This document shows positions 16,002 to 24,353 of a stretch of 45,947 bases of DNA, one piece after another. Positions within the stretch are counted from its first letter, which is position 1. Each line of letters starts with the position of its first letter. The notes under the pieces were generated by a model, which was not told the origin of the DNA, made no database searches, and saw only the letters and a list, made by a program, of their open reading frames with translations. Origin of the DNA: Opitutus sp. (GTDB taxonomy: Bacteria > Verrucomicrobiota > Verrucomicrobiia > Opitutales > Opitutaceae); the NCBI GenBank assembly GCA_009695305.1, contig SIBG01000028.1:1-45947 (forward strand), given 5' to 3'. The translations under genes were made by a program, and so were the position numbers.

Positions 16002-16656
16002 TTTGGTTAATCTCCGCAAAATCCTTCCGCCGCTCAAACTGCCCCAGCACCAACTCATCATGGCTCACCAACAGCAGCGCCGCACCGTGCTCGCGGCAAA
16101 CCTCGCGAATCAGCGTCAGCGCCTCGCCCGCGTGCTTGCGGTCGAGATTGCCCGTCGGCTCGTCCGCGAGCACGAGTTTCGGCCGGTTCGCGAGCGCCCG
16201 CGCCACCGCCACCCGTTGCTGCTGCCCCGTCGACAGCTGACTCGGAAAATGATCCAGCCGGTGTCCCAGCCCGACGCGTTCCAGCGTCTCACGCGCGTGC
16301 GCACGGTCCGCGCCGCGCGGCCCAAAACTCATCCCCAGCACGACATTCTCCAGCACCGTATAGCCCTGGAGGAGGTTGAATGTCTGAAAAATGTAGCCGA
16401 GTTTTTCTGCGCGCAGCCGGTCGCGCTTCGCCTCGCTCAGCGCCGTCATCTCGGCGCCATCGATCATCACGCGCCCGCCATCCGCCGCGAGAATGCCCGC
16501 AATCAGGTGCAGCAACGTCGTCTTCCCCGAACCGCTTTCGCCCCGCAGCGCCACCTGCTCGCCGGGCCCGAGCGTGAAGCTGGGCACGTGCACGATGTCC
16601 ACGCGCTCGCCGTCGGGGGCGACAAAGGATTTCTTCAATTCAGAGACGGCGAGCAT
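15955..16656 (-). CDS. ABC transporter ATP-binding protein, MacB/LolD-like
   Basis: A 233-residue ATPase with Walker A GESGSGKTT (residues 39-47), Q-loop FQTFNLLQGYTVLENV, signature LSTGQQQRVAVARAL, Walker B LVLADEPTGNLD and switch His in LLLVSHDE. This is the MacB/LolD branch that pairs with the FtsX-like permease downstream. I chose the ATG at 16656 (MLAVSELKKSF); the ATG at 16677 would add seven residues and overlaps a palindrome. The last 15 residues (SSAVLQPASKKPDAG) are encoded by a 60-bp inverted repeat and are not family sequence, so the original stop was probably lost or displaced when that repeat arrived. Confidence 0.92.
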   Translation of the reverse strand: MLAVSELKKSFVAPDGERVDIVHVPSFTLGPGEQVALRGESGSGKTTLLHLIAGILAADGGRVMIDGAEMTALSEAKRDRLRAEKLGYIFQTFNLLQGYTVLENVVLGMSFGPRGADRAHARETLERVGLGHRLDHFPSQLSTGQQQRVAVARALANRPKLVLADEPTGNLDRKHAGEALTLIREVCREHGAALLLVSHDELVLGQFERRKDFAEINQSSAVLQPASKKPDAG

Positions 16657-16669
16657 CGGCAGAACCCCA

Positions 16670-16742
16670 TTGGCCACAAAAAGCGCCTAAAGCACAAGAA
16701 CCAGAATTCCTTTTCTGCGCCCTTTGAGCTTTTTGTGGCCAA
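16670..16742. repeat. Inverted repeat between divergent ABC and prp operons
   Basis: TTGGCCACAAAAAGC (16670-16684) and GCTTTTTGTGGCCAA (16728-16742) are perfect 15-bp arms around 43 bases, with partial pairing continuing inward. The arms lie just upstream of both start codons. The repeat type (GGCCACAAAAAG) is common between genes in this phylum. It may be a mobile palindrome or may have been recruited as a shared control site for the two operons. Confidence 0.75.
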
Positions 16743-16771
16743 CCGGATTGTGGTCGTGCAAGGTTCGCCTC

Positions 16772-17614
16772 GTGAGCACCGCCCCGACGCCCGGTCGAAA
16801 ATTCCGCGAAGCCCTCGCGGCCGAAAGGCCGCTTCAAATCGCCGGCGCCATCAACGCCTACGCTGCGCTCCTCGCCCAGCGCGCCGGCTTCCGCGCGCTC
16901 TACCTCTCCGGTGCCGGTGTCGCGAATCACTCCTACGGCATCCCCGACATTGGCGACACCACGCTCGCCGATGTGCTCATCGACGCGCGCCGCATCGCGC
17001 GTCGCGTGCCGCTCCCGCTGCTCGTCGATATCGATACGGGTTGGGACGATCCCGCGCGCGCCGTCCGCGAACTCGCCGCCGCCGGCGTCGCCGCCGTGCA
17101 TCTCGAGGATCAAGTCCCCGCCAAACTCTGCGGCCACCTCCCCGGCAAACAAATCGTGCCCACCGCCGAGATGGTCGCGCGCGTGAAATCCGCCGTCTCC
17201 GGCAAACCCGACCGCGACTTCGTCGTCATGGCCCGCACCGACGCTGCCGCCGTCGAAGGCATCGACGCCGCCATCGCCCGTGCCCAAGCCTACGTCGCCG
17301 CCGGCGCCGACATGATTTTCGCCGAGGCGCTCCCCACGCTCGACGACTACCGCGCCTTTACGTCCGCGCTCAGCGTCCCCGTCCTCGCGAACCTCACTGA
17401 GTTCGGCCAGACTCCGTTCTTCACTCTCGAAGAAATCCGCACCGCCGGTATCGCGATGGCGCTCTATCCGCTCAGCGCGAGCCGCGCCGCCGCCGCCGCC
17501 TCGCTCGAAGTTTACTCCGCGATCCGCCGCGACGGCACGCAAAAGAACGTCGTCAGCAAAATGCAATCCCGCGCTGATCTCTACAAAACCCTCGGCTACG
17601 AACCGCCGAAATAA
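16772..17614 (+). CDS. prpB: 2-Methylisocitrate lyase
   Basis: A 280-residue (beta/alpha)8 enzyme of the isocitrate lyase/PEP mutase superfamily that splits 2-methylisocitrate into succinate and pyruvate. Visible signatures: [18 protein letters not shown]; the Mg-binding VDIDTGW segment (Asp 86 and 88); VAAVHLEDQ; the KLCGH catalytic loop (118-122, Cys 120) followed by LPGKQIVP; and MARTDA. The first plausible start is GTG at 16772 ([11 protein letters not shown]) with AAGG eight bases upstream; an in-frame TTG at 16724 would translate the inverted repeat. First gene of a prpB-prpC-prpD operon, with seven bases to prpC. Confidence 0.94.
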   Translation: MSTAPTPGRKFREALAAERPLQIAGAINAYAALLAQRAGFRALYLSGAGVANHSYGIPDIGDTTLADVLIDARRIARRVPLPLLVDIDTGWDDPARAVRELAAAGVAAVHLEDQVPAKLCGHLPGKQIVPTAEMVARVKSAVSGKPDRDFVVMARTDAAAVEGIDAAIARAQAYVAAGADMIFAEALPTLDDYRAFTSALSVPVLANLTEFGQTPFFTLEEIRTAGIAMALYPLSASRAAAAASLEVYSAIRRDGTQKNVVSKMQSRADLYKTLGYEPPK

Positions 17615-17621
17615 TTTCCCT

Positions 17622-18803
17622 ATGAGCGCGCCCACGCCCCTCCCCACCCCCGTTCCCAAAGTCAAAAAATCCGTCGCGCTCTCCGGCGTTGTCGCGGGCA
17701 ACACCGCCATCTGCACCGTCGGGCACTCGGGCAACGATCTCCATTACCGCGGCTACGACATCGCCGATCTTGCCGCGCACGGCACGTTCGAGGAAGTCGC
17801 CTACCTCCTCATCCACGAGCGTCTGCCCAACTCCGCCGAACTCGCCGCCTACCGCACCAAGCTTACCGATCTCCGCGGACTTCCCACGGCGCTGCGCACG
17901 GTGCTCGAGGAAATTCCCGCGAGCGCCCACCCGATGGATGTCCTGCGCACCGGCTGCTCCGCCCTCGGCACGCTCGAATCGGAAAAATTACCCGAATCCG
18001 GCGCGGGCGCCGCGTCCGCCCCCGGCGCGCGCGAAATCGCCGACCGGCTCGTCGCCGCGTTCCCGTCGATGCTGCTCTACTGGCATCACTACGCCACGAA
18101 CGGCACCCGCATTCGCACCGAGACCACCGACGATTCCGTGGCCGCGCATTTTCTCCACCTGCTCCACCAACGCCCAGCCTCCGAGTCGCACATCCACGCG
18201 CTTGACCGCTCGCTCATCCTTTACGCCGAGCACGAGTTCAACGCCTCCACCTTCACCGCGCGCGTCATCGCCGGCACCGCGACGGATTTCTATTCCGCGA
18301 TCACCGGCGCGATCGGCGCGCTGCGCGGCCCGAAGCACGGCGGCGCCAACGAAGTCGCCTACGACATCCAGCAACGCTACGCCACGCCCGACGCCGCCGA
18401 GGCCGATCTCCGCGCCCGCCTCGCGCGCAAGGAAATCGTCATCGGCTTCGGCCATCCGGTCTACACCGTCAGCGATCCGCGCAGCGACATCGTCAAGGCC
18501 ATCGCCCGCGCCCTCTGCGCCGAAACGGGCAACCTCAACCTCTTCGCCATCGCCGAGCGCATCGAGACGCTGATGTGGGCCGAGAAAAAAATGTTTCCCA
18601 ACCTCGATTGGTTCAGTGCCGTCGCCTACCACGAACTCGGCGTGCCGACCACCATGTTTACGCCGCTCTTCGTGATGGCGCGCACTGCCGGCTGGGCCGC
18701 GCACATCGTCGAGCAGCGCCTCGACGGAAAAATCATCCGCCCCGACGCGAATTACACCGGCCCCGAGAATCGCCCGTTGCCGCCGATCGCGCAACGCCTC
18801 TGA
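17622..18803 (+). CDS. prpC: 2-Methylcitrate synthase (citrate synthase family)
   Basis: A 393-residue citrate-synthase-fold enzyme that condenses propionyl-CoA and oxaloacetate. The short type I/II form is shown by [20 protein letters not shown], then [12 protein letters not shown], the catalytic His in [11 protein letters not shown] (about 238) and in [13 protein letters not shown] (about 278), and the Asp in [10 protein letters not shown]. PrpC and short citrate synthases are hard to separate by motifs alone; the position between prpB and prpD is the main reason for the call. It follows prpB by seven bases. A stable inverted repeat lies behind it, before prpD. Confidence 0.92.
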   Translation: MSAPTPLPTPVPKVKKSVALSGVVAGNTAICTVGHSGNDLHYRGYDIADLAAHGTFEEVAYLLIHERLPNSAELAAYRTKLTDLRGLPTALRTVLEEIPASAHPMDVLRTGCSALGTLESEKLPESGAGAASAPGAREIADRLVAAFPSMLLYWHHYATNGTRIRTETTDDSVAAHFLHLLHQRPASESHIHALDRSLILYAEHEFNASTFTARVIAGTATDFYSAITGAIGALRGPKHGGANEVAYDIQQRYATPDAAEADLRARLARKEIVIGFGHPVYTVSDPRSDIVKAIARALCAETGNLNLFAIAERIETLMWAEKKMFPNLDWFSAVAYHELGVPTTMFTPLFVMARTAGWAAHIVEQRLDGKIIRPDANYTGPENRPLPPIAQRL

Positions 18804-18819
18804 TCGCTCTCGTTTTCGT

Positions 18820-18890
18820 AATCTTTCTCGTTCTCTTTCTTTGCTTCGCTTCCCTGACGAACGAGAACGAGTAAGAGAACGAGAACGATT
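18820..18890. repeat. GAACGA-type inverted repeat between prpC and prpD
   Basis: Arms 18820-18835 (AATCTTTCTCGTTCTC) and 18875-18890 pair with one mismatch. The sequence is built from GAACGA/TCGTTC units. As RNA it would form a long hairpin within the operon and could reduce or separate prpD expression from prpBC. It has no T-tract, so it is not a standard terminator. Confidence 0.65.
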
Positions 18891-18898
18891 CCAAGCCC

Positions 18899-20383
18899 AT
18901 GTCCGCACCAATCTCCAACGTCCGCCCACCGCCCGACCAACTCCTCGTCGACCTCGCCGACTACGCGCTCAACTACTCCACGCCGTCCGACGAGGCGCTC
19001 GACACCGCGCGCTGGTGCCTCCTCGACACCCTCGCGTGCGGCATCATGGCTCTCGCCTATCCCGCCTGCACGAAGCTCCTCGGCCCCGTCGTCCCCGGCA
19101 CGACGATCAAAAACGGCGCGCGCGTCCCCGGCACCGCCTACGAACTCGATCCGGTGCAAGCCGCCTTCAACATCGGCACGATCGTCCGCTGGCTCGACTT
19201 CAACGACACGTGGCTCGCCGCCGAGTGGGGCCACCCCTCCGACAACCTCGGCGCGATCCTAGCCACCGCCGACTGGCTTTCGCGCAACGCCGCCGCCAAC
19301 CCGCCCGCCGCTGCCTTTCAATCGCCAATCGCCAATCGGCAATCGGCAATCACCATGCGCGACGTCCTTGTCGCCATGGTGAAGGCCCACGAAATCCAAG
19401 GCATCCTCGCGCTCGAAAACTCCTTCAACCGCGTCGGCCTCGATCACGTGCTCCTCGTCCGCGTCGCGTCCACCGCCGTCACGACCGCGATGCTCGGCGG
19501 CACGCGCGACCAAATCGTCAACGCGCTCTCGCACGCGTGGCTCGACGGCTCCGCGCTCCGCACTTACCGCCACGCGCCCAACACCGGCTCGCGTAAATCC
19601 TGGGCCGCCGGCGACGCCACCAGCCGCGCCGTCCGCCTCGCGCTCATCGCGATGACCGGCGAAATGGGCTACCCCTCCGTCCTCACCGCGAAGACCTGGG
19701 GCTTTCAGGACGTCTCGTTCAAGGGCAACGCCGTCAAACTCGCCCGCCCGCTTGGCAGCTACGTGATGGAGCAAATCCTCTTCAAGATTTCCTTCCCCGC
19801 CGAATTCCACGCGCAGACCGCCGTCGAATGCGCCGTGCGGCTCCACCCGCTCGTCAAAAACAAACTCGCCGACATCACGCGCGTCGAACTCACCACGCAC
19901 GAATCCGCCATCCGCATCATCGACAAATCCGGCCCGTTGAACAACCCCGCCGACCGCGACCACTGCCTCCAATACATGACCGCCATCGGCCTCATCTTCG
20001 GCCATCTCACCGCCGCCGATTACGAGGACCAAGTCGCCTCCGACCCGCGCATCGACGCCCTCCGCGCGAAGATGACCGTCATCGAGGACAAACAATATTC
20101 CCGCGACTACCTCGACGCCGACAAACGCTCGATCGCCAACGCCGTCCAAGTCTTCTTTAGCGACGGATCAAAAACCGATCGCATCGAAGTCCACTTCCCC
20201 ATCGGCCACCGCCGTCGGAGAAAAGAAGGAATTCCGATCCTCCAACAAAAAGCCGCGTCTGCGTTCGCGGCGCGCTACGGAAAATCAAAATCGGAAAAAC
20301 TCACATCCCTCTTCACCGACCGCGCGAAACTGGAAGCGATGCCAGTGCAAGATTTCGCGTCTCACTTAGCGAAGCCAAACTGA
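18899..20383 (+). CDS. prpD: 2-Methylcitrate dehydratase (MmgE/PrpD family)
   Basis: A 494-residue iron-independent dehydratase that turns 2-methylcitrate into 2-methyl-cis-aconitate. Family features: [71 protein letters not shown] with [40 protein letters not shown] with [10 protein letters not shown], and the C-terminal [16 protein letters not shown]. Length fits PrpD (about 480-490) plus a small insert. That insert (residues about 130-152, [20 protein letters not shown]) includes five tandem 7-bp units at 19320-19354. Because 7 is not divisible by 3, a gain or loss of one unit would shift the frame. Third gene of the prp operon. Confidence 0.93.
   Translation: MSAPISNVRPPPDQLLVDLADYALNYSTPSDEALDTARWCLLDTLACGIMALAYPACTKLLGPVVPGTTIKNGARVPGTAYELDPVQAAFNIGTIVRWLDFNDTWLAAEWGHPSDNLGAILATADWLSRNAAANPPAAAFQSPIANRQSAITMRDVLVAMVKAHEIQGILALENSFNRVGLDHVLLVRVASTAVTTAMLGGTRDQIVNALSHAWLDGSALRTYRHAPNTGSRKSWAAGDATSRAVRLALIAMTGEMGYPSVLTAKTWGFQDVSFKGNAVKLARPLGSYVMEQILFKISFPAEFHAQTAVECAVRLHPLVKNKLADITRVELTTHESAIRIIDKSGPLNNPADRDHCLQYMTAIGLIFGHLTAADYEDQVASDPRIDALRAKMTVIEDKQYSRDYLDADKRSIANAVQVFFSDGSKTDRIEVHFPIGHRRRRKEGIPILQQKAASAFAARYGKSKSEKLTSLFTDRAKLEAMPVQDFASHLAKPN
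19320..19354 (+). repeat. Five 7-bp tandem repeats inside prpD
   Basis: The units are AATCGCC, AATCGCC, AATCGGC, AATCGGC and AATCACC, read in frame across residues 141-152 of PrpD. Related AATCGGC/AATCGCC strings are common intergenic repeats; here one lies in a coding sequence. Confidence 0.85.
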
Positions 20384-20391
20384 AAGTCGCA

Positions 20392-21015
20392 ATGAACGCG
20401 GACGGAGAAAATATCAGCGAGGCCGAAATGGTTTCGATTTTCCTCAAGGCGGAAGTCGGATCATCGAGATTCAGCCCAGCGTTGATCAATGTCCTGCAGC
20501 TAAGGAATAAAGGTCGAAAAATAATCGAACTGCCCGACTTGAAAAATGCTGATGAGAATCGGCGCCGAGCAGAAATTCTCGGTGCTTACCGCGGCTACGG
20601 ACAAAATAATTATCTCTACGTGAACTTCCCAAATGACGTGAAGTGGCGCAGAATTCTTCTCGACCAAGGCGCTTTGGAGAGAATTCGCTACGCCGACTGC
20701 TCTCCTTGGAGGGAGCTTTCGGGCGGAACTCTCTTGATTGCTGACGCAGCGAAGCGGATTCGAGACGGTATTGCCGAAAATCAAAATACGAAAGACATCG
20801 TCGGCCTCATTCGCGCAACAGCGGATTACTTGAAAAATGGCGGCCCCGTTCCCGAGGTGATCATTGTCTCTCAGTCTGAGAATGCCCAACGCGTCGCCAT
20901 CGAGGGGCACAATCGTTTGAGCGCCTACTTGGTTAATGGTGTCACAACGCCGATCTCTGCCATTCTGGGAGTTTCGCCGAATCTGACCCAGTGGCTTGCC
21001 CAAAGATGGCAATAG
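20392..21015 (+). CDS. ParB-like orphan protein, probably acquired
   Basis: A 207-residue protein that starts eight bases after prpD but is visibly more A+T-rich than its neighbours and uses rarer codons. The middle resembles uncharacterised ParB/sulfiredoxin-like proteins that carry an N-terminal NVLFPDDVxW-type segment, a Y-x-E-LSGGTRLP-type motif and a terminal EGHxRLTAY motif; here these are YLYVNFPNDVKWRRILL, PWRELSGGTLLIADAAKRI and VAIEGHNRLSAYLV. I do not know the function; such proteins are often found alone in accessory regions. No helix-turn-helix or nuclease motif is seen. The compositional shift suggests lateral gain together with the two genes that follow. Confidence 0.75.
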   Translation: MNADGENISEAEMVSIFLKAEVGSSRFSPALINVLQLRNKGRKIIELPDLKNADENRRRAEILGAYRGYGQNNYLYVNFPNDVKWRRILLDQGALERIRYADCSPWRELSGGTLLIADAAKRIRDGIAENQNTKDIVGLIRATADYLKNGGPVPEVIIVSQSENAQRVAIEGHNRLSAYLVNGVTTPISAILGVSPNLTQWLAQRWQ

Positions 21016-21080
21016 TCGAGATTGCCATCAGACGCTCGTCTTCCACTCAATCAAATCCCGTAGCAGAACCCGCTGACACC

Positions 21081-21350
21081 ATGCCCGAACTCTCGCGTTT
21101 TTTCGGCATTATCATCCGCATGTATCGCGAAGCGGGCGAGCCCCACAATCAGCCGCACTTTCACGCCTACTATCAAGAGCATGCCGCCGTGTTCAGTATT
21201 CACCCCGTCGAGCTCATCGCCGGTTCGCTGCCCCAGCGGCAACGCCGGTTGACCGAGGCGTGGGCCGAACTCCACGAAGACGAGTTGATGCGCGACTGGA
21301 ATCTGCTACTGTCCGGCCATCGTCCCGCGTCCATCGAACCGCTCAGCTAA
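21081..21350 (+). CDS. DUF4160 protein (TA-like pair, first gene)
   Basis: An 89-residue protein with the DUF4160 pattern: MPELSRFFGIIIRMYREAGE, PHNQPHFHAYYQEHAAVFSI, and a C-terminal ELHEDELMRDWNLLLSG helix. The PHxPHxH-like and WxELH segments are the family's conserved points. I chose the ATG at 21081 because homologs start at MPEIS. It is followed four bases later by a DUF2442 gene. DUF4160/DUF2442 pairs are widespread on plasmids and islands and are suspected, not proven, to be toxin-antitoxin-like modules. Confidence 0.88.
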   Translation: MPELSRFFGIIIRMYREAGEPHNQPHFHAYYQEHAAVFSIHPVELIAGSLPQRQRRLTEAWAELHEDELMRDWNLLLSGHRPASIEPLS

Positions 21351-21354
21351 CGAC

Positions 21355-21651
21355 ATGTCGCACCTCATCACCAAAGTCACCGGATTTGAAAACCTCGGCG
21401 ACCACACCTTGCGGGTCCGTTTCGACGATGGCACGGCGCAGGTTATCAACTTTCTTCCCGTGCTCGCCGGCGAACTCTTCGCGCCACTACGCGACAAGAA
21501 ACTATTCGCCCAAGTCAGGCTCGACACCGAGTGCCACACGCTCGTCTGGCCCAACGGCGCCGACTTTGATCCCGCCACGCTGCATGATTGGCCGAAGTAT
21601 GCCGCAGCGTTAGAGGCGCAGGCGAAAAACTGGCAGCTTGCGAGCGCGTGA
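21355..21651 (+). CDS. DUF2442 protein (TA-like pair, second gene)
   Basis: A 98-residue protein with the DUF2442 pattern: LRVRFDDGTAQVINFLPVLA, GELFAPLRDKKLFAQVRLDT, and LVWPNGADFDPATLHDW, where the family WPNGxDxxPxxLY/HD motif is clear. It starts four bases after the DUF4160 stop and is surely co-transcribed with it. DUF2442 proteins are thought to be partners, perhaps antitoxins, of DUF4160 proteins; which member is active is unknown. Confidence 0.88.
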   Translation: MSHLITKVTGFENLGDHTLRVRFDDGTAQVINFLPVLAGELFAPLRDKKLFAQVRLDTECHTLVWPNGADFDPATLHDWPKYAAALEAQAKNWQLASA

Positions 21652-21696
21652 TTCGCGCCGTTCGGTCATGCTCCGCAGTTGCAGCACCAGCAGTCT

Positions 21697-21838
21697 CTAC
21701 CGCGCGGGCAAATGCACCGGCTTCGGCGATTCGATGATGGGCAAATTGCCCGCGCGCTCGCGCAAGCGGCGCAAACCCGGCGCGTCGAAAACCTGCCGGC
21801 AGAAACTCAGCCGGGAATTGCGCGCTGAAGCTTCCACG
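21697..21838 (-). pseudogene. Unidentified C-terminal gene fragment
   Basis: The minus strand reads about 46 codons with protein-like third-position bias, including RLSFCRQVFDAPGLRRLRER and AGNLPIIESPKPVHLPAR, and ends in TAG within GTAG (21700-21697). There is no start or upstream domain. I do not recognise the family. It may be the tail of a lost gene. The rest of the 337-bp gap between the DUF2442 gene and the hydrolase holds only this and the DUF488 remnant. Confidence 0.3.
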
Positions 21839-21846
21839 TAGACCGT

Positions 21847-21935
21847 TCAAGTTTTCGCGCCAATCTCGCGCTCGATCAGTTTCTGCAGTTCGAACCGAGG
21901 GCACTCCCTCGCGTCCTCGGCGCAGTAGCGGCGCC
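21847..21935 (-). pseudogene. DUF488 C-terminal remnant A
   Basis: The minus strand reads RRRYCAEDARECPRFELQKL, IEREIGAKT and a TGA stop. This is the end of DUF488-family proteins (CAED-x-x-ECHRF-x-LQ), compare the intact copy at 24354-24731. The N-terminal part is missing. Remnant B, on the other side of the hydrolase gene, is about four-fifths identical to it at DNA level. Confidence 0.72.
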
Positions 21936-21988
21936 GCTGAAGATTCCCCTCGTCTCGACTCGCACCCCACGCAGGCTTCGGCACGGCC

Positions 21989-22858
21989 ATGCTGGATCGC
22001 CACCTCAATCTCCCCGACGGGCGCGCGCTGGCCTACGCAGAATTCGGACGACCGGACGGATTGCCGGTCCTGTATTTTCATGGCGCCCCATCGTCGCGGT
22101 TCGAGCCGCTGCTCGTGGGCGACGAGGTGCTGCATCGCCTCGGCCTGCGCGTCATCGCACCGGACCGACCCGGCATGGGCGGCTCCACGTTTCGACCCGG
22201 CCGCGGTTTCGCCGACTGGCCGCGCGATGTCGTGGCGCTCGCCGATTCGCTCGGGCTCGATCGGTTCGCCGTGTGGGGCTACTCCGGCGGCGGTCCGTAT
22301 GTCGCGGCTTGTGCCGCGAAAATTCCCGCGCGCCTCACGGCGGCGGTCATCGTCGCGGGCGCGTGGCGGATGGACTGGCCCGAGGTGGCGGCCGGGCTGC
22401 CGTTGCCCAACCGGCTCATGGTGTTCTTCGCGCGCCGCGCGCCGTGGCTGCTGGGGCCGATGTTTCAGGCGATGGCGAGCCTCGGTCAGGGCGCACCGGA
22501 AAAGGAACTCGCCGGCATGAAGGGCCGCGTGACGGCGGCGGACTACGCGTGGTTCGCGCACGATTCCCGGCGCTTCGCGACGCTCGGCCGCGTCCTGCGC
22601 GAGTCGCTGCGGCCCGGCACAAAGGGCGCGGTCTGGGACATGCGGCGCTACGTCCACGAATTCGATTTCCGCGCCGACGAAATTCGGATGCCGCTGCGGC
22701 TGTTTCACGGCGAGCAGGACGCCAACTATCCCCTCGCCGCCGTGCGCCGCGCGCTGCGCGACCTGCCTTCCGCCCAACTTGTGACCTACGCCGACGAGGC
22801 CCACCTCTCGCTCTCCTCGAACCGGATGGAGGCCGTGGCCGCGGCGCTCGGCGCGTAA
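21989..22858 (+). CDS. Alpha/beta hydrolase
   Basis: A 289-residue cytoplasmic hydrolase. Visible points: oxyanion-hole HGAPSS (31-36), DRPGMGGS, nucleophile elbow GYSGGG (Ser 99), acid in HGEQDANYP (Asp near 238) and catalytic His in ADEAHLSL (near 268). A cap region lies between about 130 and 215. This looks like the broad epoxide-hydrolase/haloperoxidase-like group; the substrate cannot be told. The ATG at 21989 (MLDRHLNLPDGRALAY) fits relatives. It is enclosed by two remnants of the same DUF488 3' end, which suggests it arrived or was rearranged together with such a gene. Confidence 0.9.
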   Translation: MLDRHLNLPDGRALAYAEFGRPDGLPVLYFHGAPSSRFEPLLVGDEVLHRLGLRVIAPDRPGMGGSTFRPGRGFADWPRDVVALADSLGLDRFAVWGYSGGGPYVAACAAKIPARLTAAVIVAGAWRMDWPEVAAGLPLPNRLMVFFARRAPWLLGPMFQAMASLGQGAPEKELAGMKGRVTAADYAWFAHDSRRFATLGRVLRESLRPGTKGAVWDMRRYVHEFDFRADEIRMPLRLFHGEQDANYPLAAVRRALRDLPSAQLVTYADEAHLSLSSNRMEAVAAALGA

Positions 22859-22864
22859 CCCCGC

Positions 22865-22955
22865 TCAGCCACTCGCGCCAATCTCCCGCGCGATCAGCTT
22901 CTGCAGTTCGAATCGGTGGCACTCGTTCGCGTCCTCGGCGCAGCGGCAGACTCGG
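22865..22955 (-). pseudogene. DUF488 C-terminal remnant B
   Basis: The minus strand reads VCRCAEDANECHRFELQKLI, AREIGASG and a TGA stop, seven bases after the end of the hydrolase gene on the other strand. Upstream codons no longer match DUF488. This is a second orphaned 3' end of the same family. Confidence 0.72.
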
Positions 22956-23020
22956 CGAACTACTTCCGAACTTCGTGCGGCTCTACGACGAACTAAATCC
23001 TGAATTTCGATCCTCTCGAG

Positions 23021-23159
23021 GCATAATACCAACGTCCTGTAACTTTTAGACCTTTGTCCTTGCGAGGTGCGCGAAGCGCGCCGTGGCAATCCAGCTGGAT
23101 TGCTTCCTCGCTGCGCTCCTCGCAATGACAGTCCAAATCATAAGGGACGTTGGAATAAG
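23021..23159. repeat. MITE-like palindromic repeat
   Basis: Outer inverted ends CCAACGTCC (23029-23037) and GGACGTTGG (23145-23153) are flanked by A/T-rich bases. Inside is a large imperfect palindrome (about 23054-23131) built on CTTGCGAGG...GGCAATCCAG and CTGGATTGC...CCTCGCAATG. The same inner sequence type, translated as HCEERSEEAIQ, occurs in very many bacterial genomes. The 316-bp gap between the hydrolase and the next gene contains this, remnant B and nothing else that I can see. Confidence 0.72.
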
Positions 23160-23174
23160 GCCCCTCCCGCAATT

Positions 23175-24182
23175 CTACTTCGCCTCGTGGTCCACCTGGG
23201 CGGCGAGTTTTTCCAGATCGAGCTGTTGGCCAGCGGCCGGGAAGGGATGAGGCAGCAGATACCAGTGTTCGGTGTAGCTCACGCTCCCGCCGGGTGGGAT
23301 GTTGTTGCGCGGACCGTGTGGCTCGAGTTCGCACACCGGCAGCGGGCTCGGCTGCGGATACCACAGACACAGCGTAAGCCCGGCGACCTCGGGATACACG
23401 GCGTCGCGCGGCGAAGCGTAGCGTTTCACGAATGCCTGGCCGTGCGGCATCACATAGGCGAACCAGCCCGCGTTCGAATCGAAGCCGAGCTTCGGAAATC
23501 GCGGCGGCCCGAGCACCTCGAGAAACGCGCCGCGCTGGCGCACATTGGGATCGACCGGGCGAAACTGGATGGCCGGCTCCGGTCCGGTGGCATACATGAT
23601 CCAGCCATTCGGAAAACGCCTCGTGTCCGGGGTGAGCGGCACCACGCCGATCCCGCCTTGCACCCCAAACGTGCGGCTCCAGTGCGCCCAATGTTTCATC
23701 TCGGTCGAGACGTTGCGGATGATCTGCTCGCAACTCAGGTGCGTGCCCTGCGCCTCGAGGCGAAACACGCGCACGAGTTGCACGCCCGTGGCCGAGTCCC
23801 GCTGGCTCGTGAGCCGCACTGCCCGCGGCCCGATCGCCTCGGCCTGCCATTCGCCGGACCAGAGCACCTCGCGTCGGGGGATGATTTGCTCCGGCCCGAT
23901 ATCGAAGCGACCGGCGCTCGGCTGCGTCTTGAGACCGGCGCCCGCGCTCCACTTGGCCTCCGCCGGATCGAGCCACAGCGCGTTCTTGTCGCGCCACACG
24001 TATTCCAGCACCCGCCCGCCCACCTGGTGGCCGAGCGTCACGCGCGTCTCGGCGTTGGAAAGTTCGAAGCACTCGGAATAGTTCAACACCGACACGCGTC
24101 GCACGCCCTCGGGCAAGGTGTCGGCGGCACGGCTGACGAGACCGGCGGCGAACAAAACGGCGGCGAGCAGTGGGGTGCGCAT
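23175..24182 (-). CDS. Exported DUF4380-like protein (mutarotase-type fold)
   Basis: A 335-residue protein with a signal peptide (MRTPLLAAVLFAAGLVSRAA). The mature part begins VRRVSVLNYSECFELSNAET, RVTLGHQVGGRVLEYVW, a pattern of beta-sandwich proteins related to aldose epimerases, as in DUF4380. Later conserved-looking segments are HWAHWSRTFGV, FPKLGFDSNAGWFAYVMPHG, LTLCLWYPQPSPLP, VCELEPHGP and VSYTEHWYLLPHP. Such proteins bind or act on carbohydrates; the reaction is unknown. It sits one gene away from the pectin pair, so a role in carbohydrate use is possible. The 171 bp upstream, to the DUF488 gene, hold nothing I can identify. Confidence 0.8.
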   Translation of the reverse strand: MRTPLLAAVLFAAGLVSRAADTLPEGVRRVSVLNYSECFELSNAETRVTLGHQVGGRVLEYVWRDKNALWLDPAEAKWSAGAGLKTQPSAGRFDIGPEQIIPRREVLWSGEWQAEAIGPRAVRLTSQRDSATGVQLVRVFRLEAQGTHLSCEQIIRNVSTEMKHWAHWSRTFGVQGGIGVVPLTPDTRRFPNGWIMYATGPEPAIQFRPVDPNVRQRGAFLEVLGPPRFPKLGFDSNAGWFAYVMPHGQAFVKRYASPRDAVYPEVAGLTLCLWYPQPSPLPVCELEPHGPRNNIPPGGSVSYTEHWYLLPHPFPAAGQQLDLEKLAAQVDHEAK

Positions 24183-24353
24183 GCTGCACCTTCAACGCGC
24201 CCGACCGCGCCGGCGCAACGTCCATTTCGGGCGGAAGAGCGAATTCGCAGCTCGATTCCTCAAATTTTCTTGCCGCAAAGCAGCGCAAAAAACGGAGAGC
24301 GGTTGAGACTCTCGAGGCGCCGATACGTGAAGACACTACGATCCGTTTTCTCG

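Noticed and set aside
16724-16771. Longer N-terminus of PrpB from TTG 16724
   Set aside because: Those 16 codons translate one arm of an inverted repeat and do not match the family; GTG 16772 has an AAGG at good spacing.
18820-18890. Rho-independent terminator after prpC
   Set aside because: The hairpin is strong but has no T-tract, and prpD follows after eight bases in the same pathway.
21668-21841. Plus-strand small protein starting MLRSCSTSSLYRAGK
   Set aside because: The opposite strand has better codon bias and a plausible gene tail; the plus frame is Arg/Ser/Lys-rich without recognisable features.
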